Shown piece after piece: positions 25,501-36,602 of a DNA stretch of 64,000 bases (position 1 is its first letter; the number at the start of each line of letters is the position of its first letter). The notes below the pieces were generated by a model, which did no database searches, was not told where the DNA came from, and saw nothing but the letters and a program-made list of their open reading frames with translations. A program made the translations under genes and the position numbers. Source of the stretch: Lanius collurio (Eukaryota; Chordata; Aves; Passeriformes; Laniidae); the NCBI GenBank assembly GCA_020086605.1, contig JACBWW010000004.1, forward strand, positions 16,109,146 through 16,173,145. The letters run 5' to 3'.

Positions 25501-28500
25501 TGAGTTGTTTGGTTTGGGTTTTCTTTTCTGGAATATTTAGTTACAACTGACAGAAGTTGCAAGAATCATACACTTCCTCAACACTTTGGAATTGCATTGA
25601 AGTCATGCTCTTAAACTAAACTAAATTAAAAATAATGATGTTCCCTTGATTTTACGGCATATACAAACTTTAGATTTCATGAAATTGTAAAGATTTCATA
25701 TGGATCCTCAGAAACCAGGTATTTCAGGAAACATTAAGCTGATATTTTCCAAACTGATCTAGAGGAAGAGAATAAGTACTGGATGGAAAGCCATAACTAT
25801 GGCTTTATCTCTACCACCCTGGCCTCTAGGGAGAGGTCAGAGAAGAAGCAGCTAATTTTGCTTTCTCTTCCATCTTTAAAAGGGTTTGTTTGTATGTGCA
25901 TGTGGGGCAAAAGAGATGAATGTCTCCTTTCAGGAATGAACCTGAGAATAGGAATTCTCAGCAGCACAGCATGTCACCAAATATTTTGTTTCTCTATCAT
26001 TATCAACAGCAATACTTCATTTGTCCTTGCCTGCCAGATTTGCTTTGTAAACTTTGCCACGTACAGGCCTTTGTTTGCCACATTGTGGCACAGGATATCT
26101 GGGGTTGTCTCTCTGTGGGGCTAATTAGGTCAGGGATTTCTATTCCATTCCAGAATCTCTATTAAACGCCTGAAAGTACAGACACCAAGGCTTCTAACTG
26201 GACTCATCCTTGCTCTGTACTTCCAACCAACAGAAACAAATGCCCTAGAAAAATTGCTACTAGAGCAAGCTAACATTAAAAACAGCGTTTGCTTTTCTTC
26301 TTTTAAATGAGTTAGTTAGAAACCAGTCAGCTGTTTGTTCAACATTCTGAGCCACAGCCAAGCACCAATCTCTCCCTTGACTTACATTAGCTTTGAGAGT
26401 GCAAACAATAAGCAAGCTGGGGTTTAATGAGCCTGTCTGTGGGATCAGTCTGGCAGAACGAAAGAGAATGGTCATTTTTTGAGCTATCCCAGTTTGAAAC
26501 AGAAACTACGGGGGGATAACAAGAGCAACAAAGAACTAAGGACCTGCAGAGATACGTCACTGAAAAGATTTCATTGAGAGCAACTCCTTCATGGCTTCTT
26601 TACCCCAGCTGATTGTAAGATACTATTTCCCAAGTACTGGCACTGAGCAGCTAATCCAGATCAGCCTGCATCAGCCTTTGGCATAGTGTAGTGGCACATC
26701 TGGGCTGGGAAGGAAAGACTGAGCCACTTGTCCAGGAACGTATATTTTCTTTTAGAGATTTGCTTCAAATAAAATGTGTGCTAGACACAAGATGCAAAAG
26801 GAACATGATTCCAAAAAAACACCGAAACATCACTAAATCCGTTCTTCAACTATTTCTGAACAATATATAACAGAACCTTTTGCTAAAACCCAACTGTGTT
26901 AAAAGCACAGACTTTCACCATCAGAGCCAAAATGAATATCCAAAGCTTGACCCTAAAACATGGAAGATCAACACTTCTACACATAAAACCAAGCCACCAA
27001 CTAGGGAGTCAAAGGACAATGCATGCTAGAGGAAATACAGAGCCATGGTACCATCTTCAACCAGTCTCTTTTTCCCATCGTATGCCACAGACCCCGTTTT
27101 GGGGCATATTTCATAATCTCTTTGGTACACAATTTAAGAGCCTCCTTTGATTCACCTGGTCTCCACACTCCTAAACAGCAAGAAGAATGACAACTCATTA
27201 ACCCAAGATGTTCTCAGTTATAAAGGTAATAGGTTGATAGAAAATTCTAAAGACAGACAGGATTAATGTCATAGACATATATCTGGGCCATCCAGAGAAG
27301 GAATTTTCAGCTATTCCAAAGCAAGGTAATGAGCTTTTCAAAATTTTACCTTGGTGACACATTCACCAAGCTGCAAAACAATGATCAGAAAAACTGAACA
27401 TCAGATAACTAAATGGTTAAAGTCCTACTTGTGATTTGCTGCAGATGATTTCACTGGGAATGTTTGAGCATAATAGTTCTGCGTAGGATGAAAAGAACTG
27501 TATTTTAGTCATCTGCATATATTCTAGTTTTGGTTGGATTTTTGGTTTTTACTTGGCTTGAGTTCGGGGGTTTTTTTTTAATGGTTATTCAGAAGTGGAC
27601 TATTACAACTGTTAAAAATAATATTCATACAGATTGTAATCAGCTCCAGTGTCTCTCCACATGTGTGTGGGTTGGAGATGAGCACCACGGCCAGTAGGCA
27701 GGAACTTTTTTGGTACTGATGGGGGTGTATATTAAATCTTTAAAAGTTATTCTGATTAATTCACATCAAGTAAGCATAATTTTCTTCACTACTTAAGTAT
27801 TCCAGCTGCCAAGATTCCCAAAAGAGAGTGAGCTGCGCTCCTGAGCTTCATGATTAGGGTCATGCCTTCGGTTTCAACCAGACTGAGACCCACCAACTCA
27901 AAACTTGGCTGTGATTTTTCTGCAATCTCATCGTCAGAGCAATACACAGAAAGGTAATTTCATAGTAAGACTCCAAGTCTCCCTCCCTGAGCAGCTCTCT
28001 CCTTTTAGACTATTGATAGAATTCAAATTAAGTAATTTCAGTTCCCTTAGGTACCTTCAAAATACTCTGGCTTTTGACATAAGTACCAAGAAAATGCCTT
28101 CATACAAGGTTTGTCCATTAGCAAATGCCCAGGGAGCAGGAGAGGTGGAAAGATTTTGCTTGCCAATTAGTTTTATCTGGGATGTTCAAGGAAAGTCTTC
28201 CTTTCCTATTATATCATCCATCCCTTTAATGTCTAACTAGGAAAGCAGCACGAAGTTTTACAGAGCAGTTGTGGCTTCTCCCTAACAATGATCCTTTTCT
28301 GTCTGTAGCTTTCACACCATTGTTTTGCTGACGCTTTTAATTCTTCTTGGTTTGCATCCATTTTAAATGGAATAACCTGATTAGATTTCTTCCGTCAGAA
28401 GGCTGAGGTCACATCAATCACAGCAAGAGTTTTCTGGACTCATGGAGAATGAAAATAGGTTGGATACCTCTACATTTTCCATTCTCCTATAAAGAGTCAG

Positions 28501-31050
28501 AGTATCCATTCATATAATAGTATTGAATACAAGCATACGACACTTTATTGTATGTTTCATTCATCCTCAAAAATGCATATGCAATCTAACTGAAACTACT
28601 ACAAATGAAAATCATATTCAAACTGTTCCAGACAAAACAACACAAGTGTCAAGTACAATCTAAAAATCACAGTGTTTCAAAAGAACATCTTTACATTTTC
28701 ATATAAACTGTAACTCTCAATTTAAAATTTGCCTAAATTTTTAACAGCCAGTAAAATAGTAACTAAGCACTTGTCCTATTCACATGCAGAAATACACCAA
28801 AGTATATTTTAATTATAGAGGAAAAAAAGTGTGCTTGACTCTTTCCAAAACGCTTTTCTATTTCAATCAGCAAATTATAAAAACAGCCTTTGCAGTTCAG
28901 TCCTACATACAACAATTTAAAAATCTACCTTTGACTTTGCTCTTCAGTTTTCTACTAATATATGAAATCATTACATTTACACCTACTCTGCTCATCTATA
29001 CTACCTTCAACCCTTGAAAAGTCAGCCTAAAAATGCATTTTGCTTCCTAATCTCTTGAAGAGGCTATTGCTTACAACACTCACCTGATAGAAAAATATAG
29101 AGAGGCAGTGTAAACTACTGGTGGTCATGCAGAAGGTTTAAAAACCATTTCTCCTGGGTTCAGTGATGCTTTCTGACATATATCCTGCCTCTTTTTATTA
29201 TGCTAATCAGTCACATATAAATGTTCATACTGCTGAGGTTTACACAAAATCTATTCCATGAGCAGAGTTCTGATCTGTCTTAAAACTCTGTGGCTATTGA
29301 TCTTTGGTTCTTGCCCCATGTAGATCAGGGTCTTCACATAATCATTCAATAGAGCAGTACATTTGCAGCTACTACAGATAAGTTGTATTTGCTTTTCTCA
29401 AGAAAAATTAACATGAAAATTATAGCTCTGGTTTCAGTAAGTAAATGAATAGGAAATAGAAAGAGACCAACGCATTCATTTTCTCATATAAATATGGGCT
29501 TAAGTGAACCTTGTTCTCCAGAGGTGAGAGGCTTCTGGACACTGAGATAATCCAGCCCAGTACCTTTTGTCAATTTAATTATTTTTTACTGAGATTGGTA
29601 CTCACTAAACCATCTACGATTGACAGCCCTGGAGATTATGTCCTTTGTTATCTATGGAACAGATACAAGGAGCAGCAATGTTTTTAGGTCTGATTTATTT
29701 CTATTTCAGTTTTAAATGCGTCCTTTGATTTTTAATTGATGATAGTGACATCTCTTCCCCACTAGCACTATTTTTTATTTTTCTGTAAAGACAGCTAAGT
29801 TATTTCCTTCAGCCATATAGATTTCACTTCTAAACTGATTAATTCTCCCTAAATACAGACTATATCTTCATAAATACTTTTATTTCCATAATTGCCAAAA
29901 AGTATACAGTTTAATTAATCAGTGACTTAACTTTTAAACATGGTAACTAATCCTTATTTACAGTGAATTCAAAAATCTGAGCAGTTACCTTTTAATAAGG
30001 TTTTGTTTTATGGAGAAGGAGATCGGTTAGAGAGATCTAACTGAAACTGGTGTTATAGAAATGCAATAAGGAATGGAAATCAAGAAAAGGGAAAGGAAAA
30101 TGGGGAACCAGTTATTTTAAGATATTTGCCATCATGTGCTGTTTCACCTGTGTATATACCACTAACTACATGGAGCAGTGAAGCCACTTTGAGGCAAGAG
30201 AATAGCACAAAAATGTCATAACAGTGACAGAAAATTTACAACCAACATCTGCAGGAGGCAAAATTGAAAGAAGAAGGAAAGGATAATCTAGTGAGTAGGC
30301 AATTACTAATCTGCTTAAACCCAAGCCTCAAGAACGATACAAACATGGAGCTGGTCTGCTTGCAGCCCGGCTCATGAAGCAACAGCTGCCAAGACCCAGC
30401 CGTTGACATGAACATGCAGGGAGGTGCCGCTGTGGGCAGCAATCAGAGCCTAACATAAAAGGTACCATCCTAACCTCTAATCTTGATCTAAACCATGAGG
30501 TTTAGTACCCTTTCCAATTTCCCTGTCCCTGTTAATACCCAAAGTTACGGTGATTATCAACGTAAATGTCATCTTTGCATCTGGCTAAACTCTCGGCCTT
30601 AACAAAACCCTTTGGCAATTCATGTTTTGTAATACCTAAGTTCAGCTTGTTACCATATCGCAGACTTCTGGTGCATTACATACAAAATCTTAAAGACAAG
30701 TTTTTTAAAAGAAATTTAAGCACATTACACAACCTTACAAATCTGTTAGATCCTGTTCTTATAATGAGGATAGCTGCACCTTGCTGTATCTTACTTATCT
30801 TTACAACATCTCCAAATTACAGACTGTAAAAGCATTTACTGCTTGAGTAATGACTAGGCAGGTGTGAAAGGGACAACATATTTAGTGATGAAATTAGGCA
30901 AACTGTCACATAATGGCTAGTTACTGGCTCCTTTAGCTTGGAAGAATTATTTTCTAAAGACCATTCTCTTGTTCTTTGTTAGGTTTTAAGTAAGTGAAAC
31001 ATCAAGACTCCCAGAAATTACATACACTATGATTTGCTTTGCCTCCACTT
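22551..31050. other. Unassigned non-coding DNA, nothing recognised
   Basis: This 8.5-kb stretch contains an AT-only patch at about 24,056-24,086 and the T/G-rich tract at 27,526-27,579. The reading frames (up to 139 codons at 24,760-25,179 minus) have no recognisable domain. I see no splice-flanked exon that stands out. Confidence 0.55.
27526..27579. repeat. T/G-rich low-complexity tract
   Basis: T runs broken by GG (TTTTGGTTGGATTTTTGG) end in G5 followed by T9. It has the same composition as the 4.7-kb tract and is the reverse complement in style of the 47.4- and 50.8-kb tracts. No element body was recognised beside it. Confidence 0.65.
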
Positions 31051-32790
31051 TTCACAGAATCATTAAGATGGGAAAAGACTTCTAATATCATCAAGTACAA
31101 TCAATACCTAACACAGCCAAGTCTACTACTAAACCAAGTCTCTAAGTGCCACATCTATATGTTTTTTGAACACCTTCAGGGATGGTGATTTGACTACTTT
31201 CCTGGGCATTCTATTCCAATACTTGACCACCCTTTCTGCGAATTTTTTCCTACTATCCAACCTAAACCTCCCTGTGGCAAGAGAGGTCATTTCTTCATCC
31301 TGTTGCTTGTAAGCTGGGAGAAGAGACTGACCTGCACCTCTCATAAAAACCTCCTTTCAGGTCAAAAGCAATGTCTCCCCTCAGCCTCCTTTTCTCCAAG
31401 CTAAACAACCCCAGCTCTCTCTCAGCTACTCCTCAGTGCTCTTGAGCTTTCACCAGTTTTGTTGCTCTCCACGGACAATCACTTCCCTGGCTGTGCTGGC
31501 CACACTATTGCTAATACAGGCCAGGATGCCACTGGCCTTCTTGGACACCTGGGCACAACAGTGGCTCATTCAGTTGGATGTCAACCAGAACCCCCACCTC
31601 CTCCATATCTACATACATCCAGATCCTTTCCTACCGGGAAGCTTTCCAGCCAGTCTGCCCCCAGCCCGTAGGTTGCTGTGATACAAGTGCAGGACATGGC
31701 ACTTGGCCTTGTTGAACCTCACAGCACAGGCCTTGTCCCATTTATCCAGCCTGTCCAAATCCCTCTGCAGAGGCTTCCTGCTCTCAAGCAGATCGATATT
31801 GCTGGCTGACTTGCTGTTCTCTGCAAACTGACTGAGGGTGCATTCAACCCCCTCATGCCTATCATCAGTAGAGATTTTGCACGACTCCAGTACTGAGCCC
31901 TGTGGAACACCACTTGTGACTGGCCATCAACTGACTTTAACTCCATTTACCACCACTCTTATGGCTCGGCCACCCAGCCAATTTTTCACCCAGCAAAGAA
32001 TGTGCCCATCAAAGCCACGAGCAGTCAGTTTCTCCAGGAGAACGCTGTGGAAAACAAAGGTTTTACTAAGGTCCACACAGACAACACTGATAGCCTTTCC
32101 CTCATCCATTAGGTGGGTCAACCTGCCACAGATGCAGATCAGGGTGGTCAAGTAGTGCCTGTCTTTCATAAACTTGTGCTGGCTGGGCCTGATTCCCTGG
32201 CTGTCCTGCATATGCCACATGGTGGCATTCAAGATGATCTGTTCCATAACCTTCCCTGCCACCAAGGTCAGGCTGACAGCCTAGTAATTCCTTGGATCCT
32301 CTTTCCAGACATTCTTGTAGATGTGTGTCACATTGGCTAACTTCCAGTCTTCTGAAAACTTCCTCCTCAACCAGAATTGCTCATAAATGATGAAGAGTGG
32401 CTTGTCAAACTCTTCTGTGAGCTCCCTCAGTATTCTTGGGTGGATTCCACATGGTCCCATAAACTTGTGTGCATTAAAGTGCAGCAGCAGGTCACTAACT
32501 ATTTCCCCTTGAATGATGGTGACTTCATTCTGCTCCTCATTTTTGTCTTCCAGTTCAGGGGGCTGAGTACCCTGAGGATGTTCCAACCAGAAAAGACTGA
32601 AGCAAAGAAGGCATTAAGTACCTCAGCCTTTTCCTCATCCCTTGTGGGAATGTTTCCACCTGCACCCAATAAAGGATGGAGACTCTTTATGCTTTCCTTC
32701 ATAACAGCAAATGTTTCACCCTGCTGACTTGTCAAAAGAAGAAAGGCATCATCACTATGAAACATAACTACAACAGAGAATCCCTGAACT
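31051..32790 (-). mobile_element. 5'-truncated CR1 LINE retrotransposon
   Basis: Read on the minus strand, this is the 3' part of a CR1 element. It runs from the linker before the reverse transcriptase through the palm domain and the C-terminal segment, and ends at about 31,051 in ACTTGATGATATTAGAAGTC then CATCTTAATGATTCTGTGAA, the typical CR1 3' terminus. The element is about 1.7 kb, compared with roughly 4.5 kb for a full CR1; ORF1, the endonuclease and the start of ORF2 are missing, as expected from the 5' truncation common in LINE insertions. No clear target-site duplication is expected or seen. The 5' limit is uncertain by perhaps 50 bases, because similarity fades above about 32,730. 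Confidence 0.9.
31129..32727 (-). pseudogene. CR1 ORF2 remnant (reverse transcriptase, inactive)
   Basis: Minus-strand translation gives CR1 landmarks in order: EEKAEVLNAFFASVFSG (about 32,640), HKFMGPCGIHPRILRELTEE and FSEDWKLANVTHIYK (32,490-32,290), GKVMEQIILNA and SQHKFMKDR (32,260-32,160), the first palm motif VCVDLSKTF where LDFSKAFD is usual, then LLEKLTARGFDG and WVKNWLGGRA (to 31,930). The C-terminal part is [20 protein letters not shown] and [14 protein letters not shown] (to 31,129). Damage includes an in-frame TAG just after DPRNY near 32,280, a frameshift near 32,570, and further frame changes around 31,930 and 31,350. At 31,810-31,827 the catalytic FADDTK box reads FAENSK, removing both aspartates. 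It cannot encode a working enzyme. Confidence 0.88.
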
Positions 32791-35266
32791 GCCTATTGAG
32801 CTTTGCCTTGGACAAAACCTACAACAGAACTGTCAGAGACAGAACATGTACACAGCCCCTCCATAGTGAGCTCCTTTACTTATGTTTTAGCCCACTCCTC
32901 ACCTTGTTTGCCAAAGGCCTTACCAGGTCAGAATTGAAAGACTTATTCCCTCCTGTGGATGCCTTGACACAGACTTTTCCACAAAACCTTAAAGTAATTT
33001 TTGCACTTTAGGAAATTTTTATTATGAATGATACAAAAAAAGACATGAATTTTGTATCAGGTGTCAGCAAGACACCTATTTCTTAAACACTAACAAGGTC
33101 CAGTGAGGCCCTATTGAGCATTCATAAGAAGAAAACAGGCTGGAGCTAAGGAAGGAAAGAAATTAGTCAGGAGGGCAAATTGCTCTCTTTCAGAATTTCT
33201 TTGCTTGGTACCTTTGACAATGAAATTTCAAATCCCAATAATAGACAGAATGATTAGAGATCAACATTCATTCTCAATTCTACATCTTGAAATAGGGACA
33301 GAGAATGCCCCCATTTATATGTCAAATTTAGCTCCCTCCTACTTGGATCTTTGTGTCATCTTGTGCACTTCTTATGAAAAAAATATTTACATGGGAATTG
33401 TCAACTCAACAAGCAAAGGGAGAAGAAATTTTTATGTCAAAGGAAGAAAGCCTCCTGCAATTCGGCTTTTTTTTTTTTTCTTTCTTAACAAATCATTCTG
33501 TGGCATGAGTCAGATAATACAGAGTGGGAGGATCACACTCCAGCAGGCTGTGATAGAGCAGGTGGAGTCGTGGAGACAGATTGGACATATGCAGCATACG
33601 TGCTTCTCTTGAAGGACTTGGAGAAACAAGTGCTAAAAAGCTGATTTTGCAAGGATATCTTGCTGCTAAACTGGTACTTTTAAAACACTAGGATTTCTGA
33701 GTTGTTTTCCTCCACCTGCACCAAGTGATGTTTTTCTTCTCTCTTTTTTTTTTTTTTTTTTAAGAAGAAATAAAAAGCCACAGATTTCTCTCACAGACTG
33801 CTTGGGAAACTAATTCTGAGAGGAGATGACAGGTTTTTCAATGATAAATGCAAAATACTTATGCTATTTTCTGGACACAGAGAAGATTCAACAGCATAGA
33901 AGGGATGTTCCACAAGGGGGACTATAGTGAAGGTGGATCATTTTCCTTGGCCCCTAATCACTGACTTTATTCTGGTTCTTCTGCTGTTACACTCCAGATT
34001 AAAGTAGCATTGTGGCACATACAAGCAAATTGTCATGTTAACTCTAAATAAAGGTTTTTAAAAGGCCCTTTATTCCCCTAAACATCAAGAAATTTTTAAC
34101 AGTGCTGCAAGTCCCTGGATTTAATAATCGGATTTATTCCATTTCCAGGATTATAGATAGTCTGGGTCTGTTTGTTTGCCCTGTCAATAAAATTGGCATG
34201 AACAAACAATAATGACTGTGATCCCAGAGAAGTCACATCAGTGTAAATGAAAACATCAGATCCATGGTGAGGAGGCCAGCCCTTGCATTTATGTAGCTCC
34301 TCAGTGGCTCACCCAATACTTTAAAATAAATAAATAATGTGAACAAGACACATTAAATCCAAATTTGAATAGTGAGAACTTTAGGTTTATTGCTCTTTGG
34401 AATGTTATTTATATGAACAAGCAGTAGCCCCAGGTGTTCTGAAATAAGCCCAGCAAGCTCCCTAAAGGTTTGTTAGCTGACTGCTTGCCTGAGGGCCACT
34501 GGATCTATTACAGTCTTACTGTAGCTTCCTGCTGAAGAAACCCTTTCTGAGTGTCTCAAATCTGGCAACAGGCCAGTGAGTATGCCAGAAAAATGCTGTG
34601 AAGACCCTGGTGAGACATTATTTACTGTGCCTAGCTTGGGTTGCCAGCCTTTTGACATCTCAGATCACATCTCATTTGTAATGTGTGTTAGGAGCTTTTA
34701 ATCAAGGTGGAGGGAAGTGCGCTCCCTCCTTCCATGGCAGAAAGCTCAGGCTGGGCACAGCTGCAGTACCAAGGGATAAGGGAAGATCCTCAAGGAGAAA
34801 CTCGGTGATGAAATTGGCATGATTGCTAGTGCCTTCTTGTAGGACACTGAGCTAGTAATTTGGAAAAACAAGCTTGTTAGAGGAAAACAGGAATGACACC
34901 GATCTGCTGTAATGAGCAGGCAGTAGAACAGTGCCTTCATGTCATGCTCCATTCTGGGTTTGAGCCACACAACTGCAGAAGTTGTGGCCTTGCTGAGTGT
35001 AATTTAACACAGCCTAATGATTTTCCCTCTCTTTTCAACATCTCAAGCTAGTATTAATTTACAGTGAGAACAACAAAAGACAAAAGCAATGCAGCGGACT
35101 TGTGAGCAGACTAGGAGGTTTCCATCAACTATGCTATATATACTTTATTTTGTCAGGGTGAAGGAAATGAAAAACTGGATGTTTTAATGAACTGTTTTGG
35201 TCTTGAGGTTAAGCAGTTACTCATCTAGGTCAAGGAGCTTCTAGTTTCCTCCAAACTGGATTTTTG
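32791..35266. other. Unassigned non-coding DNA with poly-T runs
   Basis: No gene recognised. There are T runs at 33,467-33,479 and 33,744-33,761. The frame at 33,205-33,612 (135 codons) translates the first T run into Phe residues and has no known motif. A weak resemblance to an old SINE (TTGCATTTATGTAGCTCCT) at about 34,285 is too short to call. Confidence 0.55.
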
Positions 35267-35289
35267 AAATGCCTGGACTCCAGGCATTT
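35267..35289. repeat. Perfect 10-bp inverted repeat (hairpin)
   Basis: AAATGCCTGG at 35,267-35,276, then ACT, then CCAGGCATTT at 35,280-35,289 form a perfect 10-bp stem with a 3-base loop. No transcription unit is known around it, so no terminator or RNA role can be claimed. Confidence 0.7.
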
Positions 35290-35369
35290 TTGAAAACAAT
35301 CATAACACTCCAGAGTACCATCTAGCTATGAGAACATTGTCCAGGGAGCAAATTCTTGAGATGATGAAA

Positions 35370-35510
35370 CATTCCTTTTACAGATGAGAACACAGTGGCA
35401 CAGAAGGATTAAATGACTTGCCCAATATTATAAAGTAAATCAGTGATAAAATAGAGAAAATAATCACACGTCCTGATGCCCACTTCTGTACATAAATCAC
35501 TAGACCGTAA
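35370..35510 (-). mobile_element. MIR-like ancient SINE, reverse orientation
   Basis: The plus strand reads as the reverse complement of MIR: TTTTACAGATGAGAACACAG, TGGCACAGAAGGATTAAATG, ACTTGCCCAATATTATAAAG, then a poorly matched CAGTGATAAAATAGAG part (MIR: AGTGGCAGAGC), CCTGATGCCCACTTCTGTAC and finally AATCACTAGACC. This covers the core and the region toward the 5' head over about 140 bases in the correct order, which makes it the best MIR match in the window. It is highly diverged, in keeping with an insertion older than birds. Confidence 0.7.
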
Positions 35511-35599
35511 TTTCTTCTGCAAGATCATCATTTCCTCCTTTCATATGCTATCTCGCTGCCAAGAGAAAGATTATTCTACATGCTGCATGGAGTAGCATT

Positions 35600-35990
35600 T
35601 TTCCAAGTCTAATTCAAAATCTGTCAAGCCATGGAGTTGCTCTTCTATTCCTCTGGGAAATGATTCCAGAGCTTGACAGGGCAAGGACATATCTCCATGA
35701 CAGGAAGTTTTCCATAATACTTACCCTTAAATTTTTCTATTCTTTACTTCTGGTCATCTAAATATCTTGTCTCTTTTCATATTATTTATGATCATCAGAC
35801 ACTAGCAGAGCTGTATTTCCTCTGCTCTTTCCTAGATATCACTTAAGCAAGATAACACTCTTTCAGTAAAAAAAGCACTAAAAGCAATTCCTTTAATTCC
35901 CAAAAGAGTTTTAATTTCTTTCCCTAAACTTTCTCCACTTTTCCAATATTAGACACTTATTTCAGTGTTTTCACAGTGTGTTTTTTGACC
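35600..35990 (-). mobile_element. Decayed L3/CR1-like LINE 3' region
   Basis: The plus strand follows, in order, the antisense of the 3' coding and 3'-UTR region of old CR1-group LINEs: CTCTGGGAAATGATTCCAGAGC, GACAGGAAGTTTTCCATAAT, ACTTACCCTTAAATTTTTC, then a long AT-rich gap, and TTTCCCTAAACTTTCTCCACTTTTCCAATAT. These phrases correspond to the well-known 'tggaacaggctgcccag', 'aaaaacttcct' and 'ggagaga...tccagttttccaat' areas of the group. Divergence is far higher than in the 31-kb CR1 copy, so it is probably pre-avian. The boundaries are approximate. Confidence 0.5.
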
Positions 35991-36573
35991 TTGACTAGTG
36001 CTTCTTTTTTCCCTGCTGACGGGACAGACTGCAGCAGTACCCAGGATGCTGGGAAAATTGGAGTCTGAAACAGGAAGTCAATAATGTCAAAAGACCCCTA
36101 GGGTTGAGGGATTACTGGCAAGTTCCTGGAGCAATGCTTCTATTCATCCATTGGACCTGGAAAGAGTGCCAGATCCTACATTAACATTGGGCTAATCTAC
36201 CCAAAAGTGAGAGGCAGAATTTACGGCTTCCTTCCTGCTCTTTTTACTATTTTAGCCCACAGAAGTCAGAAGAAACAGACATCAAATTCCATCATTAAAT
36301 AATAAAAAAGAAATTGTTTGTTTCACTGCTTGGCTAAATCAGCAAAAGAAAAACACCAATACCTGAGACCCTTGCGGTTTCTACTGTGGTCAGAATGAAG
36401 CCTCACAAAAATGGCCATCTCAGCAGAAATATATGACCCTGGGCTGCCACATTAACATAAATTACAGCAGCCAGAAATTATTGCTGCCTCTAATCTCCAA
36501 ACACTCAGGAGCTGAACTACGTTCAGTGGAATGACCTGTCCTCCATGATGCATTAGTGTTTGCACTCACTCTT

Positions 36574-36602
36574 TCTCTCTCTCTCTCTCTCATGCACACA
36601 CA
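36574..36602. repeat. Compound (TC)n/(CA)n microsatellite
   Basis: Nine uninterrupted TC units at 36,574-36,591 are followed by ATG and four CA units. The uninterrupted TC block makes length polymorphism plausible. Confidence 0.9.

Noticed and set aside
31436..32727. Plus-strand frames across 31.4-32.7 kb (81-116 codons)
   Set aside because: They are antisense readings of the minus-strand CR1 element, which stays partly stop-free on both strands.
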